Shown here piece after piece: positions 41,367 to 49,884 of a stretch of DNA of 64,000 nt. Each line of letters starts with the position of its first letter. Positions within the stretch are counted from its first letter, which is position 1. Source of the DNA: Halomonas ramblicola (lineage in GTDB: Bacteria > Pseudomonadota > Gammaproteobacteria > Pseudomonadales > Halomonadaceae); assembly GCF_030409215.1 (NCBI RefSeq), contig NZ_JAUFPL010000032.1, forward strand, positions 377,638 to 441,637, given 5' to 3'. The translations under genes were made by a program, and so were the position numbers. The notes beneath the pieces were generated by a model. The model made no database searches and was not told the origin of the DNA. It saw only the letters and a program-made list of their open reading frames with translations.

Positions 41367-41770
41367 TCACGACTCGGGCAGCCACTCCTGCACGATGTCC
41401 TGGTTCTCCTCGACCCACTGCTTGGCGTTCTCGTAGGGCTCGGCGTCCTCCTCCTGATTCATCAGCATGACCTCGCCCATCTGCTCCGGGGTCCATTCGA
41501 AGGCGTCCAGGATGGCGTAGGCCCCCGGCAGGTCCTCCTCGAGGCCATCGCGGGCGATGGTGTGGATCTGCTCGGCGCCGCCATAGACGTTCTCCGGGTC
41601 CTCCAGATACTTGAGGTCCCAGCGGGCGAACTTCCAGTGCGGCGTCCAGCCGGTCACCACGATCGCCTCGTCGTTGGCGATGGCGGTCTGCAGGGCCGCG
41701 GTCATGGTGGCGCCGCCGCCGCCCGGCGTGCCCACCGACTCGCCGACCGCCTGCTGGCGGATCCCGCAAT
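41367..41770 (-). pseudogene. Glycine-betaine/quaternary-amine ABC substrate-binding protein, C-terminal fragment
   Basis: The minus frame reads GIRQQAVGESVGTPGGGG, then IVVTGWTPHWKFARWDLKYLEDP, GGAEQIHTIARDGL, DAFEWTPEQMGEVMLMNQ and a proper C-terminus ending EWLPES. This is the second lobe of OpuAC/ProX-type binding proteins, including the aromatic-cage Trp residues. The first about 190 residues and the signal peptide are missing. It is convergent with the AraC fragment. Confidence 0.75.
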
Positions 41771-41800
41771 CCCCCCAACCCCTGAAGGAGTCACGGATTG

Positions 41801-42839
41801 ATGTCCTCTTTGCCTGAGACCATGCATGCCGTCCTGCTGAACGGTCATGGCGGTTTCGACCAACTCGAGTACCGCACCGATGTGCCCGTGCCCACCCCCG
41901 GTCCCGGCGAGGTGCTGATCCGGGTAGCCGCCGCCGGCATCAATGCCCGCATCGGCTGGTATTCCAAGAAAGTGACCGGCGATGCCAATGAGGGGGGCGC
42001 CGCTGGCTTCGCCGAGACCGAGGCCGGGGATGCCAGCTGGTCCGGCGTGCCGCTGCGCTTCCCGCGCATCCAGGGAGCCGACTGCTGTGGCCGGATCGTC
42101 GCCGCCGGCGATGGCGTGGTGGCCTCGCGGATCGGCGAGCGAGTGCTGGTGCGCAACATGCTGCGCAGCCCGGTCGATTTCCGTTCCTTCTAGTGCTGGA
42201 CCTATGGCAGTGAGTGCGATGGGGGCTTCGCCCAGTACGCCACCGCCCCCGCCGCCGATACCTGGGCGGTAAACAGCGACTGGAGCGATGTCGAGCTGGC
42301 CTCGATCCCCTGCGCCTACTCCATCGCCAGCGGCGGCGCCGGCTCCGCGGCCGTGCAGCTGGCCAGGTGCCGAGGCGCCGAGGTCATCGCCGTCGCCAGC
42401 GCCAGCAAGGCCGATCAGGTCCACGCCCTCGGGGCCGACCGCGTGGTGAGCCGGGACGCCGATCCGATCAAGGCCCTCGGCGAGAACAGCGTCACGGTGG
42501 TGGTCGACCTGGTCGGCGGCGAGCCGTGGCCGGCGCTGATGCGCCTGCTGCGCACCGGAGGACGCTATGCCAGTGCGGGTGCCATCGCCGGCCCGCTGGT
42601 GGAGCTGGACCTGCGCACCCTCTACCTGAAGGACCTGTCGTTCTTCGGCTGCACCTGGCAGGAGGACGCCGTCTTCGAGAATGTGGTGCGCTATATCGAG
42701 GAGGGCCGCACGCCCCTTCGTCAGCCGGAGCTATCCGTTGTCGGAGATCGTGATGGCCCAGCAGGACTTCATCGACAAGCGCTACGCCGGCAAGCTGGTG
42801 CTGGTGCCTCCGGAGGAGGCCACCGATGAAGATTCGTGA
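41801..42839 (+). pseudogene. Zinc-type alcohol dehydrogenase/quinone oxidoreductase, disrupted
   Basis: A medium-chain dehydrogenase. HAVLLNGHGGFDQLEYR starts the GroES-like domain, GADCCGRIVAAGDGV follows, then a Rossmann region with IASGGAGSAAVQLARCRGAEVIAVASASK. It is interrupted by an in-frame TAG at 42191 where family members have a Glu. A frameshift near 42715 shifts the C-terminus (SYPLSEIVMAQQDFIDKRYAGKLVL) into another frame. GAAGGAG still lies before the ATG. The lesions are few, so inactivation looks recent. Confidence 0.8.
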
Positions 42840-43253
42840 GATCGAGGCCTCCCTGGCCGATGCCCGGCCGGGGGAGTACTTCATCGTCGACGGCAATGGC
42901 GGCCTGAGCGTCGAGCACGTCCTGCGCATGCTGAACCTGCTGCCCGCCGGGCTGGACTTCGTGCTGGAGGCCCCCTGCGCCACCTGGCGCGAGACCCTGT
43001 CCCTGCGGCGTCGTACCTCGGTGCCGATCCTCTTCGACGAGCTGGCCACCGACGACGCCTCGATCATCTGGGACAGACGGTACCGCCCCATGCCCTGCGC
43101 TGCATTCTCGACGTGCGCGACATGGCCACCAAAGCCACCGTCGACTTCGATGCGACGCTGGTCGACGGCGGCATCCTGGTGCCGGATCGATCCGGGCTGG
43201 GGATCGAGATCCCTCGGGAGGTTCTCGGCGAGCCGGTGGCCGTCTATCGGTAA
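42826..43253 (+). pseudogene. Enolase-superfamily (mandelate racemase-like) remnant
   Basis: The frame from 42826 gives EYFIVDGNGGLSVEHVLRML, GLDFVLEAPCATWRE and RTSVPILFDELATDDASII, which is the barrel region carrying metal-binding Asp/Glu ligands. Homology then jumps to a second frame: LRCILDVRDMATKATVDFD through GLGIEIPREVLGEPVAVYR and a TAA at 43251. The N-terminal capping domain and about 90 central residues with the catalytic His/Lys are absent. The closest type I can suggest is a hydroxyproline-dehydratase/racemase-like member. Confidence 0.65.
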
Positions 43254-43516
43254 GCCCAGTTCATCCGACGACGGCCCAAGGCTTCAATATACTGAACCGT
43301 AAGGGATTCCCGGATGCTTCAGACCTTGAGGAAATGGTGATGCCTCCTGGGATCTCCGGAACCCCATGCTCTGCTTCAATTTGGTGTGTAGAGTAGCAAC
43401 AGGGCCGGTGCAGGCTCTCCTGCGTTTATCGTGTTGCCGAATGCGCTGTACTGCCTCTTTGAATCCATTCAATACAACATGAGAACAAGAGACCCGGCGA
43501 CGAGTGGAGACCATAC

Positions 43517-45415
43517 ATGAGCATGCCCAGTTCTGCCGTCCAGCGCTCCAGGGAGGCTCGCGAGGCCTTCTTCCAGCGCGGCCAGCTCCCCACCGGCCTG
43601 ATCGATGATGCCATCCTCAACTCCTGGCAGCGTTGCCTGGCCCAACGCAGGAGCGTCACCGAGCGGGTCGAGTACGAGCCGCTGCCCCGTGCCAGCCTCG
43701 CCGAACTGCTGGAAGCGAGCCGTAGGCTGCTCGAGGCCGCCAATGGGCCGCTGGAACAACTGAACCGTACAGTCAGCGGTGCTGGCTATGCCATGCTGCT
43801 CACCGATCATCAAGGTCATGCCCTGAGCGCTTATCGCGGCAGCTCCCATGCCAACCGACTCATCCGGCAAGCCTTCCGCAGGGGGGTCAATCTCTCGGAA
43901 CAGCGTATCGGGACCTCGGCGATGTCCTGTGCGCTCACCGAAGGGCGGCAGGTTGCCGTCTCGGGCCCGGAGCACTACTTCAGTTCGAACCAGGTACTCC
44001 ATTGCGCCGCCGCGCCGATCATCGACCCGCAAGGTCACGTCATCGGCTCGATCGATATTACCCGAGAGCATCCCCTGGAACGGGGCAGTGCTCTCTCGCT
44101 GGTCGGTCAGTGCGCCAAGACCGTCGAGCGCCGGTTGATCGCCATGCTGGAGCCCTTCCTGATCCTCCAACTGGGCTGGCAGCTGGGGGAGAGCGCTTCC
44201 GACGAGCTGCTGATCGCCCTCGGCCCGGAAGGCGAGATCCTCGGCATGACGCCGAGGGTGCGCGAAGTGATCGGTCTCGCGGCCGGGGATGGCCCGCAAG
44301 GCTTCGAGGAGCTGTTCGATCTGCGCTTCGAGGCACTGGTGGATGCGGCTCGCGATCAGCGCTCGCCTCTCCTGGGGCGGGTGGCTTCCGGGTTGGCCTT
44401 TTCCCTGCACCCCGTCAGCCATCGGGCAGCACGCCTCCTCCAGGGATCGCCTCGGCGCCGTCACGCCGAGGGCTCTCTACCTTCGACTCCCCGGCTCCCC
44501 GACTTCGGCGATCGCTCTCTCAACGACCGCGTCAATCTGGCCCTCAAGGCGATGGCCAAGGGGCTGCCGGTGCTGATCCAGGGCGAGACCGGCACCGGCA
44601 AGGAGGTGATGGCCCGCGCCCTCCATGACAACAGCGGCAAGGGGAGCGGCGAGTTCGTGGCCATCAACTGCGCCGCCATCCCCGAAACCCTGATCGAGGG
44701 CGAGCTCTTCGGCCACACCGAAGGCGCCTATACTGGGGCCCGTCGTGGCGGCGCCCCGGGCAAGCTCGAACAAGCCGACGGCGGCACCCTCTTCCTCGAC
44801 GAGATCGGCGATATGCCCCTCGCCCTGCAGTCCAGGCTGCTGCGGGTGCTGGAGACCCGTGAGGTCACCCGCCTCGGGGGCCAGACCAGTAAGCGGGTCG
44901 ACTTCCAGTTGATCTGCGCCACCCACCGCGACCTGAGCGAGGCCGTCGTCCGGGGCGAGTTCCGTGATGACCTGCTCTACCGCATCAAGGGCATGCCCCT
45001 GAGGATGCCTCCCCTGCGGGAGCGCGCCGAGCTGCGCGCTTTCCTGATCGACCAGTGCGCCCAGGTCACCGAGGGCCGTCGCCGGCTGGCGGAGGCCACC
45101 CTCGAGGTGCTGCTCGCCCATGACTGGCCGGGCAACGTGCGCGAATTGCGCCACGCCCTGACCTATGCCGACGTCCTGGCCGACGATGGCAGTGACATGA
45201 TCGAGTCCCACCACCTGCCGGATGATATCCAGCACGCCGCCGGCACCCGCTTGCCGCAGGCGCCGAAAGGCCCGGCAGGGACGCTGCGATCACTGGAATG
45301 GGAGGCCATCGAACACGCGATGGCGCTGGAGGACGGCAATGTCAACGCCGCCGCCAAACGCCTCGGCATCGGTCGCGCCACGCTATATCGCCGGCTCAAG
45401 CAGCACAGGAAGTGA
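43517..45415 (+). CDS. AcoR-type sigma-54-dependent activator
   Basis: A 632-residue enhancer-binding protein. The N-terminal helical/GAF sensor (ILNSWQRCLAQ, then LLTDHQGHALSAYRG to RIGTSAMSCALTEGR) is typical of AcoR relatives. The AAA+ domain has Walker A GETGTGKE, contact loop GAYTGA, Walker B GGTLFLDEIGDM and NVRELRHAL. A Fis-type helix-turn-helix ends NVNAAAKRLGIGRATLYRRLKQ. The nearest strong sigma-54 promoter is at 48194, in front of the QHNDH operon, so I infer it controls that operon. Known QHNDH clusters usually use an AraC-type regulator instead. GAGCATG-type context surrounds the ATG; no strong ribosome-binding site is seen. Confidence 0.82.
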   Translation: MSMPSSAVQRSREAREAFFQRGQLPTGLIDDAILNSWQRCLAQRRSVTERVEYEPLPRASLAELLEASRRLLEAANGPLEQLNRTVSGAGYAMLLTDHQGHALSAYRGSSHANRLIRQAFRRGVNLSEQRIGTSAMSCALTEGRQVAVSGPEHYFSSNQVLHCAAAPIIDPQGHVIGSIDITREHPLERGSALSLVGQCAKTVERRLIAMLEPFLILQLGWQLGESASDELLIALGPEGEILGMTPRVREVIGLAAGDGPQGFEELFDLRFEALVDAARDQRSPLLGRVASGLAFSLHPVSHRAARLLQGSPRRRHAEGSLPSTPRLPDFGDRSLNDRVNLALKAMAKGLPVLIQGETGTGKEVMARALHDNSGKGSGEFVAINCAAIPETLIEGELFGHTEGAYTGARRGGAPGKLEQADGGTLFLDEIGDMPLALQSRLLRVLETREVTRLGGQTSKRVDFQLICATHRDLSEAVVRGEFRDDLLYRIKGMPLRMPPLRERAELRAFLIDQCAQVTEGRRRLAEATLEVLLAHDWPGNVRELRHALTYADVLADDGSDMIESHHLPDDIQHAAGTRLPQAPKGPAGTLRSLEWEAIEHAMALEDGNVNAAAKRLGIGRATLYRRLKQHRK

Positions 45416-45444
45416 CGCGGCGAGCCGCGTCGGAGCCAACGACG

Positions 45445-45993
45445 TCAGGTCGCGAGATAGTCGCGGGTGGTGACGACCGAACCATAGGCAAAGGCCAGCG
45501 CGGCCATGATGGTACCGTGAACGTGCGCCGCCGGCACGGCGTGACCATCGAACTCGAGGTCCTGTGTCGCACAGGCATCATGAACGATCGTGGCCTTGTA
45601 GCCGAAGTCGGCAGCCGCTCGACTGGTCGCATCGATGCAGACATGGCTCATGGCGCCGGCGATCACGACCTCCTCGACCCCTTCCGCCTCCAGCCTCTGC
45701 TTCAGGTCCGTCTCGCGGAATGCATTGGGATAATGCTTGAGGATCACCGGCTCCCCTGCCTCGGGCTGGACACTGGGGTGGATCTGCACCCCCGGCGAGC
45801 CCGGCGTAAAGATCGGCGCCTGCGGATCGGGGAATTCATGACGAATATGGATCACGCTATCTCCCTTGGCGCGGGCGTCCTGGATCACCTTGGCCGCATT
45901 GCCCACGGCCTCTTCGATACCGACCAGCGGTAGCTTTCCTGACGGGAAGTATTCGTTCTGGATATCGACGACGATGATGGCACGTTGACTCAT
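45445..45993 (-). CDS. Isochorismatase-family cysteine hydrolase
   Basis: A 182-residue cytosolic hydrolase with the family triad Asp10 (IIVVDIQNEYF), Lys86 (ILKHYPNAF) and Cys119 (GAMSHVCIDATSRAA). It has a cis-peptide motif before the Cys. Members act on amides such as nicotinamide, biuret or N-carbamoyl compounds; the substrate here is unknown. It is last in a four-gene minus-strand run, 38 bases after the NTF2-like gene. Confidence 0.85.
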   Translation of the reverse strand: MSQRAIIVVDIQNEYFPSGKLPLVGIEEAVGNAAKVIQDARAKGDSVIHIRHEFPDPQAPIFTPGSPGVQIHPSVQPEAGEPVILKHYPNAFRETDLKQRLEAEGVEEVVIAGAMSHVCIDATSRAAADFGYKATIVHDACATQDLEFDGHAVPAAHVHGTIMAALAFAYGSVVTTRDYLAT

Positions 45994-46031
45994 TATATTT
46001 CCCTCTTCGGATGGTTACGGTTTCTGGACTC

Positions 46032-46445
46032 TCAGGCTTCAGACGCCAGCTGACGGTGTATATCCAGCCGGTCGAAGTGCGCACGCTTCTCGATGATCTT
46101 CCCGTCGGAAAGCGTCAGCAGCATCAGTAGCGAAAAGCGCAAGCGCTTGCCCGTCGGCGCGATGCCCTCGACGGGGCCGGCCGTGTGCTTGCCGTCGAAG
46201 ACCAGGTAGGCGGCCACCTGGTCATCCTCGGCGATCAGGCGCTCGACCTGGAAGCTGAAGCCGGGAAATGCATCGAAGTTCTTCTTCTCCGACGCGATGA
46301 AACCCTCAGCGCCGTGAATGGGCGTGTCCATCTGCAGGTAGAACACGAAGTCCGGATGGCACAGCCGTGCCGCGGCAGCGTGGTCCTCGTGCTGGAGGGC
46401 AGCATAAAATTCACGGACCACTTGCTTGTTCGCTTCGGTAGACAT
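46032..46445 (-). CDS. NTF2-like/SnoaL ketosteroid isomerase-fold protein
   Basis: A 137-residue protein. It starts MSTEANKQVVREFYAALQHEDHAAAARLCHPDFVFYL and contains GAEGFIASEKKNFDAFPGFSFQVERLIAEDDQVAAYLVFDGKHTG-like strands and a KIIEKRAHFDRLDIHRQL C-terminus, the SnoaL/NTF2 pattern. Often such proteins are small isomerases or lyases. It lies between the metallo-hydrolase and isochorismatase genes in one apparent operon. Confidence 0.8.
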   Translation of the reverse strand: MSTEANKQVVREFYAALQHEDHAAAARLCHPDFVFYLQMDTPIHGAEGFIASEKKNFDAFPGFSFQVERLIAEDDQVAAYLVFDGKHTAGPVEGIAPTGKRLRFSLLMLLTLSDGKIIEKRAHFDRLDIHRQLASEA

Positions 46446-46490
46446 GTCGTTTTATCCGTTGTGATGCTGTTCGCTATAAGTTCAAGAGAA

Positions 46491-47264
46491 TTAGAGCGTG
46501 CAGGTCTCGCCGTCCTCCGGCACGAGCAGGTGATCCGCCATGCCCTTCTCGGCGGCGAAGGCACGCAGCTCATCACGGGTGAGGGTCGCGTGGTTGACCG
46601 ACTCCATATGGGTCGCGATCAGGGCGGCCCCCGGCGCGGCCCGGTAGACCTCATGGACATCCTGCTTGCCCATGATGATGGAGCCAAGTGCCGGGATCTG
46701 GGCATCACCGGCATTGAGGATAACGACATCCGGCTGGTGCTGCGCCAGGCTGTCCTGCACATAGGCGTTCCAGATGGTATCGCCGGTGAGATACACGGTT
46801 TTCTCGTCAGGATGCCTGAACACCACACCGCAGACCTCACCCAGTAGCTCGCCAGCGGGGGAGGCCATGATCCCATCGCTACCGTGCTGGCCCGCGGTCA
46901 TGATAAGCGTGATTCCCTCGAATTCGCTGTCGTCGCCAAGCATACGTACGTCGGCGAATCCCTCGGCACGAATCTCTCCCGCATCCTGCTCGTTCTGCAC
47001 GAAGATCGGCTTGTTCTTCGGGACAAGCCGCTTGGCCGCCTCGTCCCAATGATCCTCATGAGTATGGGTCACGATGACGGCATCGACAGCAAGGATATCC
47101 TCCATGGGAATGGGCAATTCCACCAAAGGATTGGACAGGTGATCGTTCACCGTTCCCGGAAAAGCCGGGAAGGCGCCCTTGGGTGAGAGCATCGGGTCGA
47201 TCAGAAAGCGTTTCCCCGCATAATCGATGATGACGGTAGCGTTGCGAATCTGCTGAAGTTTCAT
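46491..47264 (-). CDS. MBL-fold metallo-hydrolase, UlaG-like
   Basis: A 257-residue metallo-beta-lactamase-fold enzyme. The metal motif VTHTHEDHWD (HxHxDH) is near residue 71, GQHGSDGI further on, a metal-binding Asp in YLTGDTIWN and His in IATHMESVNHATL. It has no signal peptide. The start at 47264 gives MKLQQIRNATVIIDYAG, the usual beginning; an alternative ATG lies six codons upstream. Probably a lactonase or phosphodiester/amide hydrolase. Regulated in all likelihood by the adjacent TetR. Confidence 0.82.
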   Translation of the reverse strand: MKLQQIRNATVIIDYAGKRFLIDPMLSPKGAFPAFPGTVNDHLSNPLVELPIPMEDILAVDAVIVTHTHEDHWDEAAKRLVPKNKPIFVQNEQDAGEIRAEGFADVRMLGDDSEFEGITLIMTAGQHGSDGIMASPAGELLGEVCGVVFRHPDEKTVYLTGDTIWNAYVQDSLAQHQPDVVILNAGDAQIPALGSIIMGKQDVHEVYRAAPGAALIATHMESVNHATLTRDELRAFAAEKGMADHLLVPEDGETCTL

Positions 47265-47344
47265 GGACAGTCTCTCTCTCATATTTATCGACGGTTAGGG
47301 ACCGATAGGTCCATAATGGTCAAAAAAATGGATGCTTCGAGGCC

Positions 47345-47923
47345 TCAATCGAGAGTGGACAGCAGCAAGTTCAAGGCATCATTGAGCCGCTCCCTGCCAC
47401 CACCGGCACGGGCCATGACCTGCAAGCCGGGAAACCCCAGAACCAGCAGACGCGCCAGCTTGCTAGCCTCATCGGGGTTCTTGATGGACCCCTCGGCCTG
47501 GCCACGCGCGATCGTGCGTGTCAGCGCCTCCTCGATCAAGGCAAGGTCCTGAAAGACGCGCCGGCGGATCTCGGGATCGCGAGGCGCCATCTCGACGGCC
47601 TGGTTGATACTCATGCACCCCCGCGCGGCACCGCTATGCTCGACATCCGCAACGATCTTGCGGAAAAAGCGCTCGATGGCCTCACGAGCCGGCGCATGCC
47701 CGAGGATCCGGCTCATCTCCCGTGCACGTTCCTCACGGTAGGCATCGAACGCCGCCAGGAAGAGTTCGTGCTTGCCGCCGAAGGCGGCATACAGGCTGCT
47801 CTTGCTCAGCCCCATGGCCTTGAGCAGGTCAGTCAGCGATGTCCCCTCGAAGCCGTTCTGCCAGAACACTTCCATGGCCTGGTGGAGGGCCTCGCTGACA
47901 TTGAATTCCTGTGGTCGTGCCAT
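47345..47923 (-). CDS. TetR-family transcriptional regulator
   Basis: A 192-residue repressor-type protein with an N-terminal helix-turn-helix (GTSLTDLLKAMGLSKSSLYAAFGGKHELF) and a ligand domain with the GCMSINQAVEMAPRDPEIRRRV segment of the LmrA/YxaF-like C-terminal group. The start at 47923 gives MARPQEFN; an upstream open extension reads as non-coding. It leads a four-gene same-strand cassette with the MBL, NTF2-like and isochorismatase genes, which it may repress until an electrophile or quinone-like compound appears. Confidence 0.85.
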   Translation of the reverse strand: MARPQEFNVSEALHQAMEVFWQNGFEGTSLTDLLKAMGLSKSSLYAAFGGKHELFLAAFDAYREERAREMSRILGHAPAREAIERFFRKIVADVEHSGAARGCMSINQAVEMAPRDPEIRRRVFQDLALIEEALTRTIARGQAEGSIKNPDEASKLARLLVLGFPGLQVMARAGGGRERLNDALNLLLSTLD

Positions 47924-48106
47924 TGCCTTGCCTTTATCTACCGGAGAGCCGTGGAGCGAACCCCACGGCGCCATTCTGGACCGAAAGGTACTTAACGTCA
48001 ATCCCCTCCTTCTGATCCCGGAATGCCAACGTTCTCTCAATTGCCTAGCGCCCCCCCCGGCAGGAGAGAAAGGGAAGGGAGACGTTTTCACGCCGAGACA
48101 AATCTA

Positions 48107-48119
48107 TCTCATCTTGAGA
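48107..48119 (+). promoter_or_regulatory. Candidate activator half-palindrome upstream of qhpA
   Basis: TCTCA (48107-48111) and TGAGA (48115-48119) flank TCT, an inverted repeat about 75 bases upstream of the sigma-54 promoter. The position suits an enhancer for an AcoR-type activator, but the motif has no direct precedent I can name. Confidence 0.25.
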
Positions 48120-48193
48120 ATAAAGCCGAAAGCCCACCGAGCGCTCTTTAAATAAATCATTGATATTAGAAATAAAAACAAAAAACCCTTCAA

Positions 48194-48209
48194 TGGCACG
48201 AGATTTGCC
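48194..48209 (+). promoter_or_regulatory. Sigma-54 promoter of the qhp operon
   Basis: TGGCACGAGATTTGCC matches TGGCACG-N4-TTGCW except for the last base, with GG at 48195-48196 and GC at 48207-48208, ten bases apart. It is 92 bases before the qhpA ATG, inside an AT-rich stretch (48120-48190) that contrasts with the flanking genes. An enhancer-binding activator of the AcoR type is encoded 2.8 kb upstream. Confidence 0.85.
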
Positions 48210-48300
48210 TATAAGTATGCGAGGTTGGTCGGGTCGCAGATGACAGCCCCGTCACTCGTCTCATGACTGGCAAAAGAATAATTGAGGAGAGACCACACCG

Positions 48301-49863
48301 ATGAAACCCCTACTCACCTCTGGACTGTGCGGCCTGGCCTTACTGCTGCCACCGGCCCTCGCCCAGGCCTCGCCAGGCAGCGAGGCCATCGACCGTTACT
48401 GCTCGGGTTGCCATCAGGCCCAGGACGGCCCCCAGCGCTGGAGCCGCATCAGCCAGCAGCGCAAGACCCCGGAAGGCTGGGACATGACGATCGCGCGCAT
48501 GCAGACCATGCACGGCGTCGAAGTGCCCATGGAGGCGCGCCGCGATATCGTCAAGTTCCTGGCCGACACTCAGGGCCTGGCCCCCGAGGAGAGCGCCGGC
48601 CAGCGCGCGCTGATCGAGCGCCGCCTCAACCGTGTCGAATCCTTCGACCACCCCAGCTACCAGGAGATGTGTGCCCGCTGCCATACCGGCGGCCGCGCCC
48701 AGCTGCAGCGCCGTCCCGAAGCGGAGTGGGAACACCTGGTGCACTTCCATGTGGGTCAGTTCTCAACCCTGGAGTATCAGGCCATGGCCCGGGATCGCGA
48801 CTGGCTCGACATCGCCATGGACGAGATCGCCCCCTGGCTGGCCAAGACCCAGGGCCTCGAGAACGCGGCCTGGGACGACTGGCAGGAGCAGGACGCCGTG
48901 GATCCGGTGGGGGAGTGGCAGCTCTGGGGCCACTGGCCCGGCGAGGGCGACTTCTATGCCGATGTCACCATCACCGCCGCCGAAGGCGAGGACGCCTACG
49001 CCCTGAGCCTGGACGGCGCTTTTACCAGCGGCCGGCCGATCGACGGCGAGGGCCAGGCCATCGTCTATACCGGCTACGAGTGGCGCGCCAACCTGAGCCT
49101 CAACGGCCGCGACTTCAAGCAGGTGCTGGACCTCTCCGACGCGCGCCCCGGCGGGCGTATTTTCGACGACCATGACGAGGCCTTCGGCATGATGGTGGAG
49201 ATGGCCCGTCGTGAGGTCGCCGAGCCGGGCCTCATGGCTAGCCTGCCCGCCTCGCTGAAGGCCGGTACTCGACAACGCCTGGTGCTGCTGGGCCATGGCC
49301 TGGGCGAGGGAGACATCGACCTGGGCGAGGGCGTGATGGTGCGCGAGGTGGTGGAGCGCAGCGACAATCGCCTGGTCCTGGAGGTGGAGGCGGCCGCCGA
49401 CCTGACCCCCAGATGGCTGCCGGTGCAGGTTGGCGAGGCCGGCGCCGATACGATGCTCGCCGGCTATCGGACCGTGGATCGCCTGGAGGTGAGCCCCGAG
49501 CTCGGCGTGGCGCGGGTCGGCAGCGAGGCGACTCCGCCGGTGAGCGGGGTCTTTAGCGCCATGGGCTACCTGGGCGAAGGCGAAGACGCCATTCCTCTGG
49601 GTCGGGTGCCGGTGACCTGGAGCGTCGCCCCCTGGGACGAGATCGCCGAGGGCGAAGAGGACGTCAAGTATGCCGGCACCCTGGATGCCGCCACCGGCAT
49701 CTTCTCTCCCGCCGGCGCGGGCCCCAATCCGCTGCGCCGGTTCGACACCAACAACGCCGGCAACCTGCGGGTCACCGCCAGCGTGGTGGGCCAGGAGGAC
49801 GTCCAGGACGACGCCCACCTGATCGTCACCGTGCAGCGCTGGAACAACCCGCCGCTTCGCTAA
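48301..49863 (+). CDS. qhpA: Quinohemoprotein amine dehydrogenase alpha subunit
   Basis: A 520-residue periplasmic subunit. A Sec signal peptide (MKPLLTSGLCGLALLLPPALAQA) is followed by a di-haem cytochrome c domain with CSGCH (Cys34, Cys37, His38) and CARCH (Cys124, Cys127, His128). Beta-rich domains follow to the end (VQRWNNPPLR). The two haems take electrons from the cysteine tryptophylquinone of the gamma subunit during oxidation of primary amines to aldehydes and ammonia. GAGGAGAG precedes the ATG. It is the first gene after the sigma-54 promoter. Confidence 0.92.
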   Translation: MKPLLTSGLCGLALLLPPALAQASPGSEAIDRYCSGCHQAQDGPQRWSRISQQRKTPEGWDMTIARMQTMHGVEVPMEARRDIVKFLADTQGLAPEESAGQRALIERRLNRVESFDHPSYQEMCARCHTGGRAQLQRRPEAEWEHLVHFHVGQFSTLEYQAMARDRDWLDIAMDEIAPWLAKTQGLENAAWDDWQEQDAVDPVGEWQLWGHWPGEGDFYADVTITAAEGEDAYALSLDGAFTSGRPIDGEGQAIVYTGYEWRANLSLNGRDFKQVLDLSDARPGGRIFDDHDEAFGMMVEMARREVAEPGLMASLPASLKAGTRQRLVLLGHGLGEGDIDLGEGVMVREVVERSDNRLVLEVEAAADLTPRWLPVQVGEAGADTMLAGYRTVDRLEVSPELGVARVGSEATPPVSGVFSAMGYLGEGEDAIPLGRVPVTWSVAPWDEIAEGEEDVKYAGTLDAATGIFSPAGAGPNPLRRFDTNNAGNLRVTASVVGQEDVQDDAHLIVTVQRWNNPPLR

Positions 49864-49884
49864 CACCAGGACCAGGAGATCATC

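Noticed and set aside
42191-42193. TAG in the dehydrogenase as a recoded pyrrolysine codon
   Set aside because: A second lesion (frameshift near 42715) and the neighbouring broken genes make ordinary nonsense mutation far more likely.
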